A program made the position numbers and the translations under genes. This document shows positions 33,028 through 43,919 of a stretch of DNA of 64,000 nucleotides, in pieces. How positions within the stretch are numbered: the first letter of the stretch is position 1; every line of letters starts with the position of its first letter. The stretch spans positions 22,847-86,846 of the forward strand of contig SKJB01000004.1 of the NCBI GenBank assembly GCA_007116145.1, given 5' to 3'. Origin of the DNA: Limnochordia bacterium. GTDB taxonomy: Bacteria > Bacillota > Limnochordia > Darwinibacteriales > DTU012. The notes under the pieces are model-generated. The model did not search any database. It saw nothing but the letters and a program-made list of their open reading frames with translations, and was not told the origin of the DNA.

Positions 33028-35163
33028 ATGAGTACTCCAAGCGTTTTTGCACTGGATATTGGCACACGTAAGATTGCAGGGTTAATCCTGGAAAAACAGC
33101 AGGACAGTTTTTTTATTCAAGAAGCAGTAATTAGAGAACAATTACCTGGGGCTATGCACGATGGACAAATTCATGATATTGGCCGCGTAGCGCAGACTAT
33201 TATTCAAGTAAAAGATGAGCTATCAGAAAAGATTGGCCTACCGTTACACAGTGCAGCCGTTGCTGCAGCGGGTCGATCTCTTCTCACGTGTCATGGGCAA
33301 GCTCGGCAGGCACTGTCCATGAATCAAGAAATAACCCCAGTCCAAGAAAAAACATTAGAACTATCTAGCGTTCAGAATGCATTACATAAAGTACCAACGA
33401 ACAACACTAAAAAGAATTCTGTTAATAGCTACTTATGTGTTGGATACACAGTGATTAAGAGTTTGTTAGATGATCAACCCATTGCCAAGCTCGCGGGACA
33501 TCGGGGACAATGGGCGTCGGTTGAGGTTATTGCTACCTTCCTGCCTAAGGTGGTAGTGAATTCACTAGCCACGGCACTAAAACAGGCAAAACTAGAAATG
33601 CAATCACTAACCTTAGAGCCGATAGCTGCCATTCACACTGTGGTACCGGATACCATGCGGATGCTAAACCTAGCCTTAGTAGACATTGGTGCTGGGACTT
33701 CAGATATAGCAATTACTCGCGATGGCACGATTAAGGCCTATGGCATGGTGCCAGAAGCAGGGGATGAGATAACAACTGCCATTGCAGACCATTATCTTCT
33801 AGATTTTATGACTGCAGAGAAAATGAAGCGTGCATTAACAACAGGTTTACCACTTGTCTGTCAAGATGCATTAACCAACCCGTTAGAACTCACCCAAGAT
33901 GAACTCTCTACCATCATTGAACCCTTTGTTTCCGACTTAGCATTAAAAATTTGTAGCGAGATTCTAACTCTAAACGAAGACATCCCAAAGGGAGTCATCC
34001 TAATTGGGGGTGGTAGCTTAACACCAGGTATCGCCCAAGAAATAGCCAATCACTTAGAGCTACCAAAACACTTAGTGCGCATCCGTGAACGGCAAGCATT
34101 GACAAATGTTCTTGGAAATATGGAATTAGTCGGACCTGGCGTGATTACACCGATAGGTATTGGTTGTAATCACTTAGATGGACTCTCTATGGAAATGCAA
34201 AAAATTACTATTAATGATACGAGTTACCCCTTTCTCAAGCTTCCGCAGGCCAAAATCGGCGATGCATTATTTCATTCGGGTTACACGATTAGAGACTTAT
34301 TCAGCAAGCCAGGAGAAGCTCTCATCGTAACCTACAATAATCAGAAAATAACCATTCCCGGTAGTCTCGGCGACACAGCAAAGATCCTCAAGAATCAAAA
34401 ACCAGCTTCTTTAGATACACCAGTAGATAATGGCGATGATATTCGACTTGACTCACCCAGAGCCGGAAAAAACGGGTCGGCCTTTCTGAGAGAAATTCTA
34501 CCCAAAACGCAATCAGGGATGAATGTGCGAATCAACGGAAACAACTATGCATTATCAAGCAAAGTATTGGTTAACGGACACAAAAAAAACCTAGACTATG
34601 CCTTATGCGATGGTGATCATGTTACAACGCAGATTTTAGAGACCATTCAAGATGCTCTAGAAGCTACCAATACTTACACGCCATATACTCTTGATTACTA
34701 TCTAAACAATCAAAAACGCTCTGTTATGCTAGAATACACACTGAAAGCCAACAATGCCATTGCTTCCTTCGATGATAGACTAGTGGATAATATGGATATT
34801 GAATATAAAGTATATCCGACAACGATTAGTGATGTAACCAATTACCAAACGGAGCAAACAATTAGAGTGTATATTAATGATCAGGAGGTTATCTTGACTC
34901 CAACGCATGATCAAACGAAACCAATATGTAATGGCGAACACGTCTCCATGCATCATGAGATTAACTCTAACGATCGCATTGAATACCATTATGAACCCCA
35001 CAGCGGCTTTATTCTAAGTGATATTTTCCGAGTATATGAGCCATCAATTTCAGAAAAACATCGAAATATCCAGATAACGATCAACGATAAACCAGTAGGT
35101 TATACAGATTGTCTGGTAGATGGAGATAAAATCCAGTTTATAACAAGAGACAAAGCACGTTAA
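33028..35163 (+). CDS. FtsA-like ASKHA protein with long C-terminal extension
   Basis: A 711-residue protein. The first 380 residues are FtsA-like: FALDIGTRKIAGLILEKQQ (phosphate 1), LALVDIGAGTSDIAITRDG (phosphate 2) and GVILIGGGSLTPGIAQEIA (adenosine), with an SHS2-like insert between. The last 320 residues are not FtsA. They hold several short repeats that resemble ubiquitin-like or SLBB-like units, each with a turn such as VDNGDDIRLDSP, LCDGDHVTTQIL, VCNGEHVSMHH-like and LVDGDKIQFITRD at their ends. The canonical C-terminal amphipathic FtsA helix is missing. The ATG at 33028 has AAAGGTGG 6 bases upstream. It stands alone, with no ftsZ nearby. Paralogues of FtsA like this occur in some Firmicutes; a role in cell envelope or pilus assembly is possible. 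Confidence 0.78.
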   Translation: MSTPSVFALDIGTRKIAGLILEKQQDSFFIQEAVIREQLPGAMHDGQIHDIGRVAQTIIQVKDELSEKIGLPLHSAAVAAAGRSLLTCHGQARQALSMNQEITPVQEKTLELSSVQNALHKVPTNNTKKNSVNSYLCVGYTVIKSLLDDQPIAKLAGHRGQWASVEVIATFLPKVVVNSLATALKQAKLEMQSLTLEPIAAIHTVVPDTMRMLNLALVDIGAGTSDIAITRDGTIKAYGMVPEAGDEITTAIADHYLLDFMTAEKMKRALTTGLPLVCQDALTNPLELTQDELSTIIEPFVSDLALKICSEILTLNEDIPKGVILIGGGSLTPGIAQEIANHLELPKHLVRIRERQALTNVLGNMELVGPGVITPIGIGCNHLDGLSMEMQKITINDTSYPFLKLPQAKIGDALFHSGYTIRDLFSKPGEALIVTYNNQKITIPGSLGDTAKILKNQKPASLDTPVDNGDDIRLDSPRAGKNGSAFLREILPKTQSGMNVRINGNNYALSSKVLVNGHKKNLDYALCDGDHVTTQILETIQDALEATNTYTPYTLDYYLNNQKRSVMLEYTLKANNAIASFDDRLVDNMDIEYKVYPTTISDVTNYQTEQTIRVYINDQEVILTPTHDQTKPICNGEHVSMHHEINSNDRIEYHYEPHSGFILSDIFRVYEPSISEKHRNIQITINDKPVGYTDCLVDGDKIQFITRDKAR

Positions 35164-35201
35164 TAAACAAGAGGAGGCCTGAGCCTCCTCTTGTTTATTA
35201 A
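35160..35201. terminator. Perfect 19-base-pair hairpin between convergent genes
   Basis: Arms at 35160-35178 and 35183-35201 are perfectly complementary around the loop CTGA. The right arm runs into the last codon of the opposing gene. It can terminate both transcripts; the stem itself ends in AT pairs that supply the T-run. Confidence 0.85.
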
Positions 35202-35806
35202 CGTAACCAGCGTTTTTTACTTAAATTCAACCCAAAACGCAATAACCCATTGTATTTGTCTTTGCTAATTAGTTTTAAACTGTGAAGAAAGGTCAAATCT
35301 CGTAGTAACCCCGAAACACGTGGTTCTCCTTCAGGCACTAGTAGATCCATATCGATTAATCGCTTCATGATAGAATGATAACGTTCTGGTAAAGACTCCA
35401 TCAAATAGAGCTCGTTGAAATCTGCAATAGCAGCTAGCTCTTCAGCTATCTCCGTACGCCGCTCACTCTCATATAGGGCTGCTATTTCCTTAAATTGCCA
35501 AACGTTTGCCCCAATTGCCGAAGCTAGATCAACCATGGCTACCTCGCTTCGAATAAACTTACAACAATCGCGCAGAGCCATAGCGGGGTGAGCTAAGTAA
35601 TAACTGACTAAACTATCTACTTTCACTTCATTATCTGCAGAACACTCTGCTTCACTCATAATTTCAAACCAATTTAGTTTTCTAAATCTCTTTAATTGGG
35701 CTACTCCTTCAATCTCTGTTGCATCCTTATTATGGCATACTTCCTTATTCACTTTTGACTTGTTGTTGTTCTTCGCATTTTCCCTATTAGAATCTGATAA
35801 ATTCAA
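35198..35806 (-). CDS. Unrecognised protein, helical
   Basis: About 202 residues from TTG at 35806, with AAGGGAGG 8 bases upstream. The first 40 residues are rich in Asn, Lys and Ser and look disordered. The rest appears helical, with segments FRKLNWFEIMSEAECSADN, AHPAMALRDCCKFIRSEV, ESERRTEIAEELAAIADFNE and LPERYHSIMKRLIDMDLLVP. The final 60 residues could be a small winged-helix fold. No family recognised. A longer frame from 35869 would start with a hydrophobic stretch but has no ribosome site. The next upstream gene on the same strand (35928) is also unrecognised. Confidence 0.65.
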   Translation of the reverse strand: MNLSDSNRENAKNNNKSKVNKEVCHNKDATEIEGVAQLKRFRKLNWFEIMSEAECSADNEVKVDSLVSYYLAHPAMALRDCCKFIRSEVAMVDLASAIGANVWQFKEIAALYESERRTEIAEELAAIADFNELYLMESLPERYHSIMKRLIDMDLLVPEGEPRVSGLLRDLTFLHSLKLISKDKYNGLLRFGLNLSKKRWLR

Positions 35807-35927
35807 TATTTTGGCCTCCCTTACTACCAACCCCTGGACATGAAGGACAAGGACCCAAAATAGATTCACTAAGATATTCTACACGTTGCCACAAATTCCT
35901 GCAAATTTATTAAAAAAAACAATAAAT

Positions 35928-37190
35928 TTAGCGAAGAGTAGAATAACGAAAATCACCAATAACCAACTGTAAGTCCGTTTTCAATTGCTTATATCGGCTA
36001 TCAAGACTGCTAATTGAAACACCATACTTTTGCTGCAAAGCTCCTTTAACAATTGGATGTGCATTGATTTCTTGCATCGCATAATCAACAGCTGCCGCCC
36101 AAACTCCTGGTTTGCGGTAATTCGGCCGATGCGCAGAGCAAAAGTCGTACCAAAGTTGAATAGATTTATACATTTGTTCCCGGCGCTCTGCCTCAAAGTT
36201 AATCACTAACAAGAGCGCAACTTCATAATCGATAACCCGAGGCCATTGGAATGTTTCAACATAATCCAAATAAGTCTGGTAATCATCCTGCCTTTCAGGA
36301 TCATCTGAGCTCTCTTCAAGAAAGTCCAGACAATCGGCAAATGAATATAAAAATTGCTGTCTTCCTTTATCCATAACCTCGATTTCTTCTGTTGAAAGAA
36401 GCAACTCATCTTCGTCTACGATAATATCACCAGTTCCAGATGAGGTCTGGTAACGAAAAGTAATCGGGCCACGCAAATTTACAACCTGATCATCTACAAG
36501 GGCGAACTCACGTCCACGAAGAAGACGACGGAGAACCTTACGGTAACTAAGAACCTCAAAGATAAGCACGTTTTTACTGATTAAATCGACAACCTCATCC
36601 ATCCACGATACGAATAGATAGCCATATTCGCGACAAAAATTACTAAAATGTCCTTGATAATGACTAAAAGCATACTCAATTCGTTTCTGCAAATAGCTAT
36701 ACGCTTCCTGTGATACGGCTACTATCGATGGGGTAGGTATGCGTCTAACACTATCAAACATTACAAAGCGCCCCAAGAAAATATCACCTACCTGCAAGGA
36801 GTCACTCCAACAAATAGAGCGAAACCGCTCGCCAGTGATAAGATTCATTACCTCCGCATGGTCTGGGTTCACCTGAACAACTTGGTAGGGACTTAGATGA
36901 CTTTGCCTCCAATTTCGTAATATCGCTTGATCGTTCTTCGTTAGAGTCTGTGGAATCTGATCAAGAAAATAATCATAGACTCGCATATCAGCTGAGTGTT
37001 GACCCTGAATGTGATAATCCCAGATAAACCATTCGTAGAACATCTGTAACTCCATTTGATCAAGAGCGTTAGATTCGGATATAGGATGGCCTAGATATTG
37101 TTCTAAGGCATCAGTCGATAACTCCATCCAACGCTCTTGTGTAAAGAAGGCCGTAACTTCTGCCCACAAACGATAATATTCTTTCCACAT
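35928..37190 (-). CDS. Unrecognised 420-residue protein
   Basis: A soluble, aromatic-rich protein. The N-terminal half (FYEWFIWDYHIQG, YDYFLDQI, TKNDQAILRNWRQSHLSPY and VMNLITGERFRSICWSDSLQ) is laid out like proteins that carry a C-terminal SEC-C zinc motif in other Firmicutes, but no CxC...CH motif is present here. The C-terminal part (IQLWYDFCSAHRPNYRKPG and VWAAAVDYAMQEINAHPIVK) looks like a helical repeat domain. It might be a relative that lost the zinc ending. AAAGGAGG is 8 bases before the ATG. Function unknown. Confidence 0.7.
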   Translation of the reverse strand: MWKEYYRLWAEVTAFFTQERWMELSTDALEQYLGHPISESNALDQMELQMFYEWFIWDYHIQGQHSADMRVYDYFLDQIPQTLTKNDQAILRNWRQSHLSPYQVVQVNPDHAEVMNLITGERFRSICWSDSLQVGDIFLGRFVMFDSVRRIPTPSIVAVSQEAYSYLQKRIEYAFSHYQGHFSNFCREYGYLFVSWMDEVVDLISKNVLIFEVLSYRKVLRRLLRGREFALVDDQVVNLRGPITFRYQTSSGTGDIIVDEDELLLSTEEIEVMDKGRQQFLYSFADCLDFLEESSDDPERQDDYQTYLDYVETFQWPRVIDYEVALLLVINFEAERREQMYKSIQLWYDFCSAHRPNYRKPGVWAAAVDYAMQEINAHPIVKGALQQKYGVSISSLDSRYKQLKTDLQLVIGDFRYSTLR

Positions 37191-37258
37191 AAAATTGACC
37201 TCCTTTGCAAGAATGCTTGATCTTAATTCGCACTCTCACTAGGAAATACCTGCTAAAT

Positions 37259-37720
37259 TTAGTCTAAAATTCTACCATCGTGATCAATTATGGTAAAACT
37301 CTCTTTCACAGATTGACGTGGCACACGAATGAAATCATACGGATACGTCATAACCATAATAACAAAATCATCATCACCCGGGCTTTGCTGCCTAACAGTA
37401 ATGAGTAAACCCGATTCATCCTGGATAACCTGATCAATAATAATCTGATATCCACCCGTCGGTTGCCACCCAAGAGTAACGAAAATTGGAATCTCTTGGG
37501 AGAAATCCACTTCTGATAGATTTTCGTCTATTCCATGCGCTAACTCATCAATAGAGGCAAGCCACTCTTCTTGGGTAAAGCCGACAATACCAGTAACATC
37601 ACTCGTTTCCTTCGTCCACTGCCAATCCTCCGTAGATCCTGCGCTTTGATACAACACAGTTGACGACTTATTACCAAATAGCAACATGAGTATCACTCCA
37701 AGGACAACTACGCGTTGCAT
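37259..37720 (-). CDS. Exported PrcB-like protein
   Basis: About 153 residues from ATG at 37720, with AGGAGG 7 bases upstream. It begins with a signal peptide (MQRVVVLGVILMLLFG). The mature part has PIFVTLGWQPTGGYQIIIDQ, LLITVRQQSPGDD and YPYDFIRVPR, the pattern of the PrcB C-terminal domain (PF14343), named from the dentilisin protease complex of Treponema. Here no protease gene is adjacent, so the role is probably surface or periplasmic and unknown. A longer frame from 37771 lacks a ribosome site and would bury the signal peptide. Confidence 0.75.
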   Translation of the reverse strand: MQRVVVLGVILMLLFGNKSSTVLYQSAGSTEDWQWTKETSDVTGIVGFTQEEWLASIDELAHGIDENLSEVDFSQEIPIFVTLGWQPTGGYQIIIDQVIQDESGLLITVRQQSPGDDDFVIMVMTYPYDFIRVPRQSVKESFTIIDHDGRILD

Positions 37721-37772
37721 AAACAACCTCCTATCTATTACTAGTATATCAGAGTAATTACGATAACACAAA

Positions 37773-37797
37773 GATCGGCAGCTACGGCCTGCCGATC
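37773..37797 (-). terminator. Hairpin after ysxC
   Basis: GATCGGCAG (37773-37781) pairs with CTGCCGATC (37789-37797), followed on the minus strand by TTTGTGTT. It overlaps the end of ysxC. Confidence 0.75.
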
Positions 37798-38372
37798 TCG
37801 ATCATTTCCTTAATAAGACCTAGAACGTTATCTCTACCTTCTTTGGTATGAGAAGAAAAGATTACCCCAGGTAAATGTAATAAATTCATGATTCTCTCAA
37901 GACTAGGTTTATACTGACCCCGACTGATCTTATCTGCCTTCGTGGCTACAACCCAGGCTGGAATACCCATTTCCAGTAACCATCGGGACATTATCTCATC
38001 CTCGGCTGATGGTTTATGTCTGATATCAACAATTTGAATAATACCCACGAGATTTTTCCGCTTTGTTAGGTAATCTTCAATCATCGGCTTCCACTGTTGT
38101 CTCACAGATTCTGGAACTTTAGCAAAACCATATCCTGGTAGATCAACAAATCCAATTGTATCAATTCTATAAAAATTAATGGTTTGAGTTCGGCCTGGTT
38201 GACCAGAGACACGAGCAAAGTTTCTTCGGTTTAGCAGAACATTAATCAATGATGATTTTCCGACATTCGATCGACCGACAAAAGCAATCTCTGGAAAATT
38301 GTGCTCAGCATACTGTCCGTATTTCACCGCACTTAACAAGAACTCACTGTCATGCAAATTAAGAGCAGCCAT
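37782..38372 (-). CDS. ysxC: Ribosome biogenesis GTP-binding protein YsxC/EngB
   Basis: An essential small GTPase needed for 50S subunit assembly. The G1 motif is FVGRSNVGKSSLINVLLNR, followed by the switch with ARVSGQPGRTQTINFYRI, G3 DLPGYGFAKVP, and G4 ATKADKISRGQ. Length 196 is typical. The start is an ATG at 38372 and follows the lonA stop by one base, so it is co-transcribed with lonA, a known Firmicute arrangement. A terminator overlaps the 3' end. Confidence 0.96.
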   Translation of the reverse strand: MAALNLHDSEFLLSAVKYGQYAEHNFPEIAFVGRSNVGKSSLINVLLNRRNFARVSGQPGRTQTINFYRIDTIGFVDLPGYGFAKVPESVRQQWKPMIEDYLTKRKNLVGIIQIVDIRHKPSAEDEIMSRWLLEMGIPAWVVATKADKISRGQYKPSLERIMNLLHLPGVIFSSHTKEGRDNVLGLIKEMIEIGRP

Positions 38373-40787
38373 TTATTGTTCCTCCATCCACGGAGAATGT
38401 GTTTGATTTGATACATCTTCAGTGGGTATGAAGTACAACTCCTCTTGATCGGACTTCGCTGCCTTTGGAATTAAGGCCCATGCCAACACAGCATCCATAT
38501 GATCAACGAAGTCTATTCGCAATTTGCGTCGTACATTCTCCGGAATTTCTTCTAGATCCTTCTCATTTTGACTAGGTATCAGAATGTGAGTAATTCCTGC
38601 TCGATGTGCAGCTAGTAATTTTTCTTTAAGTCCCCCAATGGGTAAAACTCGACCACGTAAGGTGATCTCTCCGGTCATTGCTATTTCTTTACGAACAGCC
38701 CTACCCGACAATGCACTCGTTAAGGCAGTAGCAATAGTGATGCCCGCAGATGGTCCATCCTTAGGAACTGCTCCTTCTGGAACATGAATATGAATATCGT
38801 ACTTCTCATGAAAATCTGGATCAATACTTAGTTGATTCGCACGTGATCGGATATAACTCATGGCTGCTTGTGCTGACTCCTGCATAACATCTCCTAATTT
38901 ACCTGTCAGAGTTAGTTTACCTTTACCTTTAATAATCGTAACCTCTATTGTGAGAATTTCACCACCAAAAGATGTGTATGCCAAACCAGTAGCTACCCCG
39001 ATTCGATCTTCCGGTTCAACAACCTGATGCTGATAGCGCACAGCACCTAGATACTTGCTCAGGGATAAAACACTCAAGCGTATGGGAAGTTGAGCACCAC
39101 GAACTATCTCTGTGGCTACCTTACGACATATTCCAGCAAGTTGCCGCTCTAAACTACGCACCCCTGCCTCACGTGTATAATCATTGATAATCTTTAAAAA
39201 CGTATTATCAGATATATTGATCTGATCCAGGTGCAATCCATGAGCCTTAATTTGTTTCTCCCACAGATGTCTCTTAGCAATTTCGAGCTTTTCAAGTTCA
39301 GTATAACCAGGTATTTCAATTATTTCCATGCGATCACGTAATGGTCCAGGTATAGAATGTAACACATTCGCTGTTGTCAGAAACATTACCTGCGACAAAT
39401 CAAAGGGCACTTCCAGAAAATGATCACTAAACGTATTGTTTTGCTCTGGGTCTAATACCTCTAACAAAGCAGATGTTGGGTCCCCCCGGAAATCGGATGT
39501 CAATTTATCCACTTCATCCAATAATATCACTGGATTCTTCGATCCTGCCGTTTTGAGAGCTTGAATAATGCGTCCAGGTAATGCACCAACATAGGTTCGT
39601 CGGTGACCACGAATTTCTGCTTCATCCCGTACTCCCCCTAAGGATAACCGGGCGAACTTGCGATCCAAGGTGTTAGCAATTGAGCGTGCAAGCGAGGTCT
39701 TACCCACTCCAGGTGGTCCCACTAAACAAAGAATTGGACCTTTAAGCTCCTTAGATAGTTGACGCACAGCCAAATACTCTAGAATCCGCTGCTTAACTTT
39801 TTCTAGCCCATAGTGATCTGCCTCTAACACCTCTTCTGCTTGATCAATATCAAGGCGATCCTTGGTTGTTTTCGACCAAGGCAAGACTAACATCCAGTCT
39901 AAGTAGTTACGAACCACCACCGCCTCAGCCGCCATAGGAGGCATACGCTCAAAACGGTGCAACTCATGCACCACCTTTGCTTTCGCCTCTTTAGGTAGTT
40001 TAGCGTTTTTCAATTTTTTCTTATAGTCCTCAACTTCACTAACTCGATCATCACGGTCACCCAGCTCTGTTTGGATAGCTTTCATCTGTTCCCGCAGATA
40101 AAATTCTCGTTGAGTACGTTCCATCTGCTTCCGAACTCTTTGTTGGATTTTCTTCTCCAACTCTAATAAATCTAATTCTTTGATGATCAGATGCAAGATG
40201 CGCTCAAATCGGAGTTTGATAGACACTGCTTCTAGTAAGGGTTGCCGCTCTTCAACCGTCAGTTGTAGTTGGCCCGCTACAGTATCTGCAAAGCGATGCG
40301 GATCATCAATGCTATTTATTGAACTCAAAACCTCAGCCGGTATTTTCTTGCTAATTCTTACATAATCCTCAAATCGCTGCAACACACTACGTCGGAGGGC
40401 TTGCACTTCCAAGCCATCATCATAGTCCTCTTCGATAATGAGCACCGACGCTTTCAGGTAACCTTCGTTTTCAACATAGCTTTGAACTTTAATTCGTGCT
40501 AATCCTTCAACAAGTACGCGAATCTGCCCTTCAGGCAACTTAAGTAATTGCTTGACTTCGCACAATGTGCCATACTCATAGATATCCTCAGGCTGCGGAT
40601 CGACCACGCTAGCCTCAATTTGGGCCGCTAGCACTATTTGCTTGTTCTGCGACATTGCTTCTTCTAATGCCTTTATTGACCGTTCTCTCCCTACTTCAAG
40701 CGGGGTTACCATATGTGGGAAAATTAGCATCCCCCTAAGAGCTAGTAATGGATACGTTCTTTGTTTTAATTCTTGGTTATCTGCCAT
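38373..40787 (-). CDS. lon: ATP-dependent protease LonA
   Basis: An 804-residue AAA+ serine protease for damaged and regulatory proteins in the cytosol. The N-terminal substrate domain begins [20 protein letters not shown]. Walker A is [18 protein letters not shown], Walker [10 protein letters not shown]. In the protease domain the catalytic serine is Ser680 in [12 protein letters not shown], and the partner lysine is in [14 protein letters not shown]. The C-terminus carries an extra tail of about 25 residues. It lies between lonB and ysxC, the usual Firmicute order. Confidence 0.97.
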   Translation of the reverse strand: MADNQELKQRTYPLLALRGMLIFPHMVTPLEVGRERSIKALEEAMSQNKQIVLAAQIEASVVDPQPEDIYEYGTLCEVKQLLKLPEGQIRVLVEGLARIKVQSYVENEGYLKASVLIIEEDYDDGLEVQALRRSVLQRFEDYVRISKKIPAEVLSSINSIDDPHRFADTVAGQLQLTVEERQPLLEAVSIKLRFERILHLIIKELDLLELEKKIQQRVRKQMERTQREFYLREQMKAIQTELGDRDDRVSEVEDYKKKLKNAKLPKEAKAKVVHELHRFERMPPMAAEAVVVRNYLDWMLVLPWSKTTKDRLDIDQAEEVLEADHYGLEKVKQRILEYLAVRQLSKELKGPILCLVGPPGVGKTSLARSIANTLDRKFARLSLGGVRDEAEIRGHRRTYVGALPGRIIQALKTAGSKNPVILLDEVDKLTSDFRGDPTSALLEVLDPEQNNTFSDHFLEVPFDLSQVMFLTTANVLHSIPGPLRDRMEIIEIPGYTELEKLEIAKRHLWEKQIKAHGLHLDQINISDNTFLKIINDYTREAGVRSLERQLAGICRKVATEIVRGAQLPIRLSVLSLSKYLGAVRYQHQVVEPEDRIGVATGLAYTSFGGEILTIEVTIIKGKGKLTLTGKLGDVMQESAQAAMSYIRSRANQLSIDPDFHEKYDIHIHVPEGAVPKDGPSAGITIATALTSALSGRAVRKEIAMTGEITLRGRVLPIGGLKEKLLAAHRAGITHILIPSQNEKDLEEIPENVRRKLRIDFVDHMDAVLAWALIPKAAKSDQEELYFIPTEDVSNQTHSPWMEEQ

Positions 40788-40861
40788 CTTATTCCACTCC
40801 TGTATGTCCTATTATCTTTCTATTATACCATAGCTTGGCAATAGCCCATACACGTAATTAA

Positions 40862-42556
40862 TCATACACTAGCTCCAGATGGTAGAGTTTGGGGAGTTGC
40901 AGATAGTAAATCAGGTTCATCGCTGGGTTGACTCGCTGTTTGTTCGGCGGTAAAAAGTAGCGCAGCTTGGATTATTTCCTCAATTCGCCGAACTCCAACG
41001 ATCTCCATTCCCTCTTGGTTTTTAAAAACCTCTTGCCAGTTATCAATAGGAATGTAGATTTTTTTGACACCCGCCAACCGTGCAGCCTCTACTTTTGCCA
41101 CCACGCCACCGACGGGTTTAACCTGACCATGAATCGTTATCTCACCTGTCATGGCAACATCATGCCGCACTCGAGTTTTGCTAATAGCCGAGTATATCGC
41201 TGTTACCATCGTCACTCCTGCCGAAGGTCCATCAATCGGAATCCCACCAGGAAAGTTTACATGTACATCGTAATCTTGCGGCCGTATGCCAAGATTACTC
41301 TTCAAGACAGTAACAACATTTTCCACCGATGAGCGAGCCATAGACTTGCGTCGCATCGTTTTTCCTGCGCCACCGGTCTCCTCCTCATCCATTATCCCAG
41401 TAATATTCATGATACCTTTGCCACGCTCAGTAGGTATTGCCGTTGCTTCCACTTCAATAAGCATTCCCATATTCGGTCCGTAAACCGCCAGACCATTTAC
41501 CGCACCCACATCAGGTTCACTAGGAATTGTCCGTTCTGGACGAGGTGAATACTGACCACTATTTACAACCCACTCGACATCTTGTTTACGAATCGTTGAT
41601 CGTTTTTCGGACTGAGCAATACCTGAGGAGATTTGAACAATGTTAACGGCATCTCTCCCATTACTTGCGTAACGGATCAATTCTTCGATAGATCCTGCTT
41701 CCGTTTGAAACTGAATTTTTTCCGTTGCATTAGTAGCAATAACGCTGATTTCATCTGGTGTGAGAGCACGAAAAAATATTTCTAAACAACGAGAACGAAT
41801 GGCTGGAGGCAGTTCATGGGGCATCCGAGTTGTTGCGCCTACCATACGAAAATCAGCAGGTAAGCCCTTTAGAAAAATCTCATGGATATGTTGAGGAATC
41901 GCTGGGTCTTCCGATGAGTAATAAGCACTCTCCAAAAATACCTTGCGATCCTCTAAGACTTTAAGCAATTTATTCATCTGTATTGGATGCAACTCACCAA
42001 TTTCATCAATAAATAGCACACCACCGTGAGCCTTGGTCACAGCTCCAGGCTTGGGTTGGGGTATTCCAGCAATTCCCAAAGGACCTGCACCTTGATAAAT
42101 TGGGTCATGAACCGATCCTAATAAAGGATCGGCGATTCCTCGCTCATCAAAGCGAGCCGTTGTAGCATCGACCTCAACAAACTTAGCGTCAGCTTGAAAC
42201 GGAGATAGTGGATTTTTCTTTGCCTCTTCCAAAACCACTCGCGCTGCAGCTGTTTTGCCGACACCAGGCGGTCCATAAATCACTACATGCTGTGGATTTG
42301 GACCACATAACGCAGCTCTTAGAGCCTTTAGACCATCATCCTGTCCAATGATTTCCGAAAGGACACTCGGTCGAGTCCTCTCCGACAGTGGTTCTGTAAG
42401 TGCTATGGATTTCAATTTGTGTAGTTTCTCTAACTCCTTACGTGATTCGCGATCGACAGCTGACTTGTTCCCCTGTTGCTGGCGTAACAAGTTCCAAAAA
42501 TATAATCCAATTACAATCGCAAAAAACAGGTTAATTAATCCAAAAATTCCCATCAA
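40862..42556 (-). CDS. lonB: ATP-dependent protease LonB
   Basis: The membrane-anchored Lon paralogue of spore-forming and related Firmicutes. One N-terminal membrane segment ([20 protein letters not shown]) replaces the LonA N-domain. Walker A is [18 protein letters not shown], Walker [12 protein letters not shown]. The protease part has [20 protein letters not shown] (catalytic Ser) and [20 protein letters not shown] (Lys). Start choice is uncertain: the longest frame begins at 42580, but AAGGTGA lies 8 bases before TTG at 42556, which gives [12 protein letters not shown], like B. subtilis LonB. It has its own region between the clpX terminator and lonA. Confidence 0.93.
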   Translation of the reverse strand: MMGIFGLINLFFAIVIGLYFWNLLRQQQGNKSAVDRESRKELEKLHKLKSIALTEPLSERTRPSVLSEIIGQDDGLKALRAALCGPNPQHVVIYGPPGVGKTAAARVVLEEAKKNPLSPFQADAKFVEVDATTARFDERGIADPLLGSVHDPIYQGAGPLGIAGIPQPKPGAVTKAHGGVLFIDEIGELHPIQMNKLLKVLEDRKVFLESAYYSSEDPAIPQHIHEIFLKGLPADFRMVGATTRMPHELPPAIRSRCLEIFFRALTPDEISVIATNATEKIQFQTEAGSIEELIRYASNGRDAVNIVQISSGIAQSEKRSTIRKQDVEWVVNSGQYSPRPERTIPSEPDVGAVNGLAVYGPNMGMLIEVEATAIPTERGKGIMNITGIMDEEETGGAGKTMRRKSMARSSVENVVTVLKSNLGIRPQDYDVHVNFPGGIPIDGPSAGVTMVTAIYSAISKTRVRHDVAMTGEITIHGQVKPVGGVVAKVEAARLAGVKKIYIPIDNWQEVFKNQEGMEIVGVRRIEEIIQAALLFTAEQTASQPSDEPDLLSATPQTLPSGASV

Positions 42557-42615
42557 TTGTTGACTCACCTTCCTCCCCATATGCCTTACAGCTTTTAGTA
42601 TGCCCGAACTGAAAC

Positions 42616-42652
42616 AAAAAATGAGGCAGGGTTCAACCCCACCTCATTTTTT
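42616..42652 (-). terminator. Terminator after clpX
   Basis: AAAAAATGAGG pairs with CCTCATTTTTT, with GGGTT and AACCC inside, on both strands. It ends the tig-clpP-clpX transcript before lonB. Confidence 0.85.
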
Positions 42653-43910
42653 ATGCTGTTTCATCCTGCGGCTTTGCATCGACACGAATTAACCGAGGAG
42701 GCTCCATATTATCTACCACTTCACGGGTAATTACACACTTCTTTATATCATTTTCAGAAGGAACACTATACATAATCTCCTTCATGACTTTCTCAAGAAT
42801 GGATCGAAGACCCCGTGCACCCGTCTTTTGGTCTAAGGCTTGTTTCGCAATTAACTGCAATGCTTCATCTTGGAATTCTAGTTCCACACCGTCCATTTGC
42901 AACAGTTTTTGGAATTGCTTCACCAACGCATTCTTCGGCAGCGTGAGAATTTGCACAAGTGCCTCTTTGTCGAGAGCTTCTAAACTCACAACTACAGGAA
43001 CACGCCCAATAAATTCTGGAATTAAACCAAATCGCAAGAGATCCTCTGGCATAATCTGCTGCAAAATCTCACCAATCTTCTTTTCCTCTTTGGTTTTAAC
43101 TTCAGCGCCGAACCCAATGGTCTTCTTGCCGACTCGTCGCTCAATTAATTTTTCCAATCCATCAAATGCTCCACCACAGATAAACAGTACATTTGTGGTG
43201 TCAATCTGAATAAACTCTTGGTGGGGATGTTTGCGTCCACCTTGTGGGGGTACGCTAGCAACTGTACCTTCCAATATTTTCAGTAGAGCTTGTTGCACTC
43301 CTTCGCCTGATACATCCCTAGTTATAGATGGATTCTCAGATTTTCGGGCAATCTTATCAATTTCATCAATGTAAATAATCCCACGTTCAGCTTTATCTAC
43401 ATCATAATCGGCGGCTTGAATTAATTTTAGAAGAATGTTCTCGACATCCTCACCGACATAACCAGCCTCCGTCAAGCTCGTAGCATCAGCAATCGCAAAG
43501 GGAACATTAAGTATTCTTGCTAATGTTTGAGCCAAAAGAGTTTTACCACTCCCAGTTGGTCCTAATAGGAGAATATTACTCTTTTGGAGTTCAACGTCAT
43601 CTGCCTTAACTTCGTGATTCACTCGTTTATAGTGATTATATACTGCCACAGCTAATGACTTTTTAGCCTCATCTTGTCCAATCACATATTCGTCTAAGAT
43701 ATCTCGTATTTCAACAGGCTTCGGGATAGTACCTAACTCAACATCATGTTCGTCTGTGAATTCTTCCTCAATAATCTCATTACATAGTTCGATACATTCA
43801 TCACAGATATATACCCCTGGACCGGCGATGAGCTTTTTCACTTGTTCTTGCACTTTACCACAAAAGGAACACTTTAATTGCCCTTTTTCATCGCCAAACT
43901 TAAACATCAT
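42651..43910 (-). CDS. clpX: ClpX ATPase subunit
   Basis: An AAA+ unfoldase that delivers substrates to ClpP. The N-terminal zinc domain has [18 protein letters not shown] and [10 protein letters not shown], with four cysteines. Walker A is [18 protein letters not shown], Walker [12 protein letters not shown], and the ClpP-binding IGF loop is in [10 protein letters not shown]. The tail ends [10 protein letters not shown]. Length of 419 residues is typical. It starts 10 bases after the clpP stop; an ATG at 43907 has marginally better ribosome-site spacing. It is the last gene of tig-clpP-clpX. Confidence 0.97.
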   Translation of the reverse strand: MMFKFGDEKGQLKCSFCGKVQEQVKKLIAGPGVYICDECIELCNEIIEEEFTDEHDVELGTIPKPVEIRDILDEYVIGQDEAKKSLAVAVYNHYKRVNHEVKADDVELQKSNILLLGPTGSGKTLLAQTLARILNVPFAIADATSLTEAGYVGEDVENILLKLIQAADYDVDKAERGIIYIDEIDKIARKSENPSITRDVSGEGVQQALLKILEGTVASVPPQGGRKHPHQEFIQIDTTNVLFICGGAFDGLEKLIERRVGKKTIGFGAEVKTKEEKKIGEILQQIMPEDLLRFGLIPEFIGRVPVVVSLEALDKEALVQILTLPKNALVKQFQKLLQMDGVELEFQDEALQLIAKQALDQKTGARGLRSILEKVMKEIMYSVPSENDIKKCVITREVVDNMEPPRLIRVDAKPQDETA

Positions 43911-43919
43911 ATCACCTCT

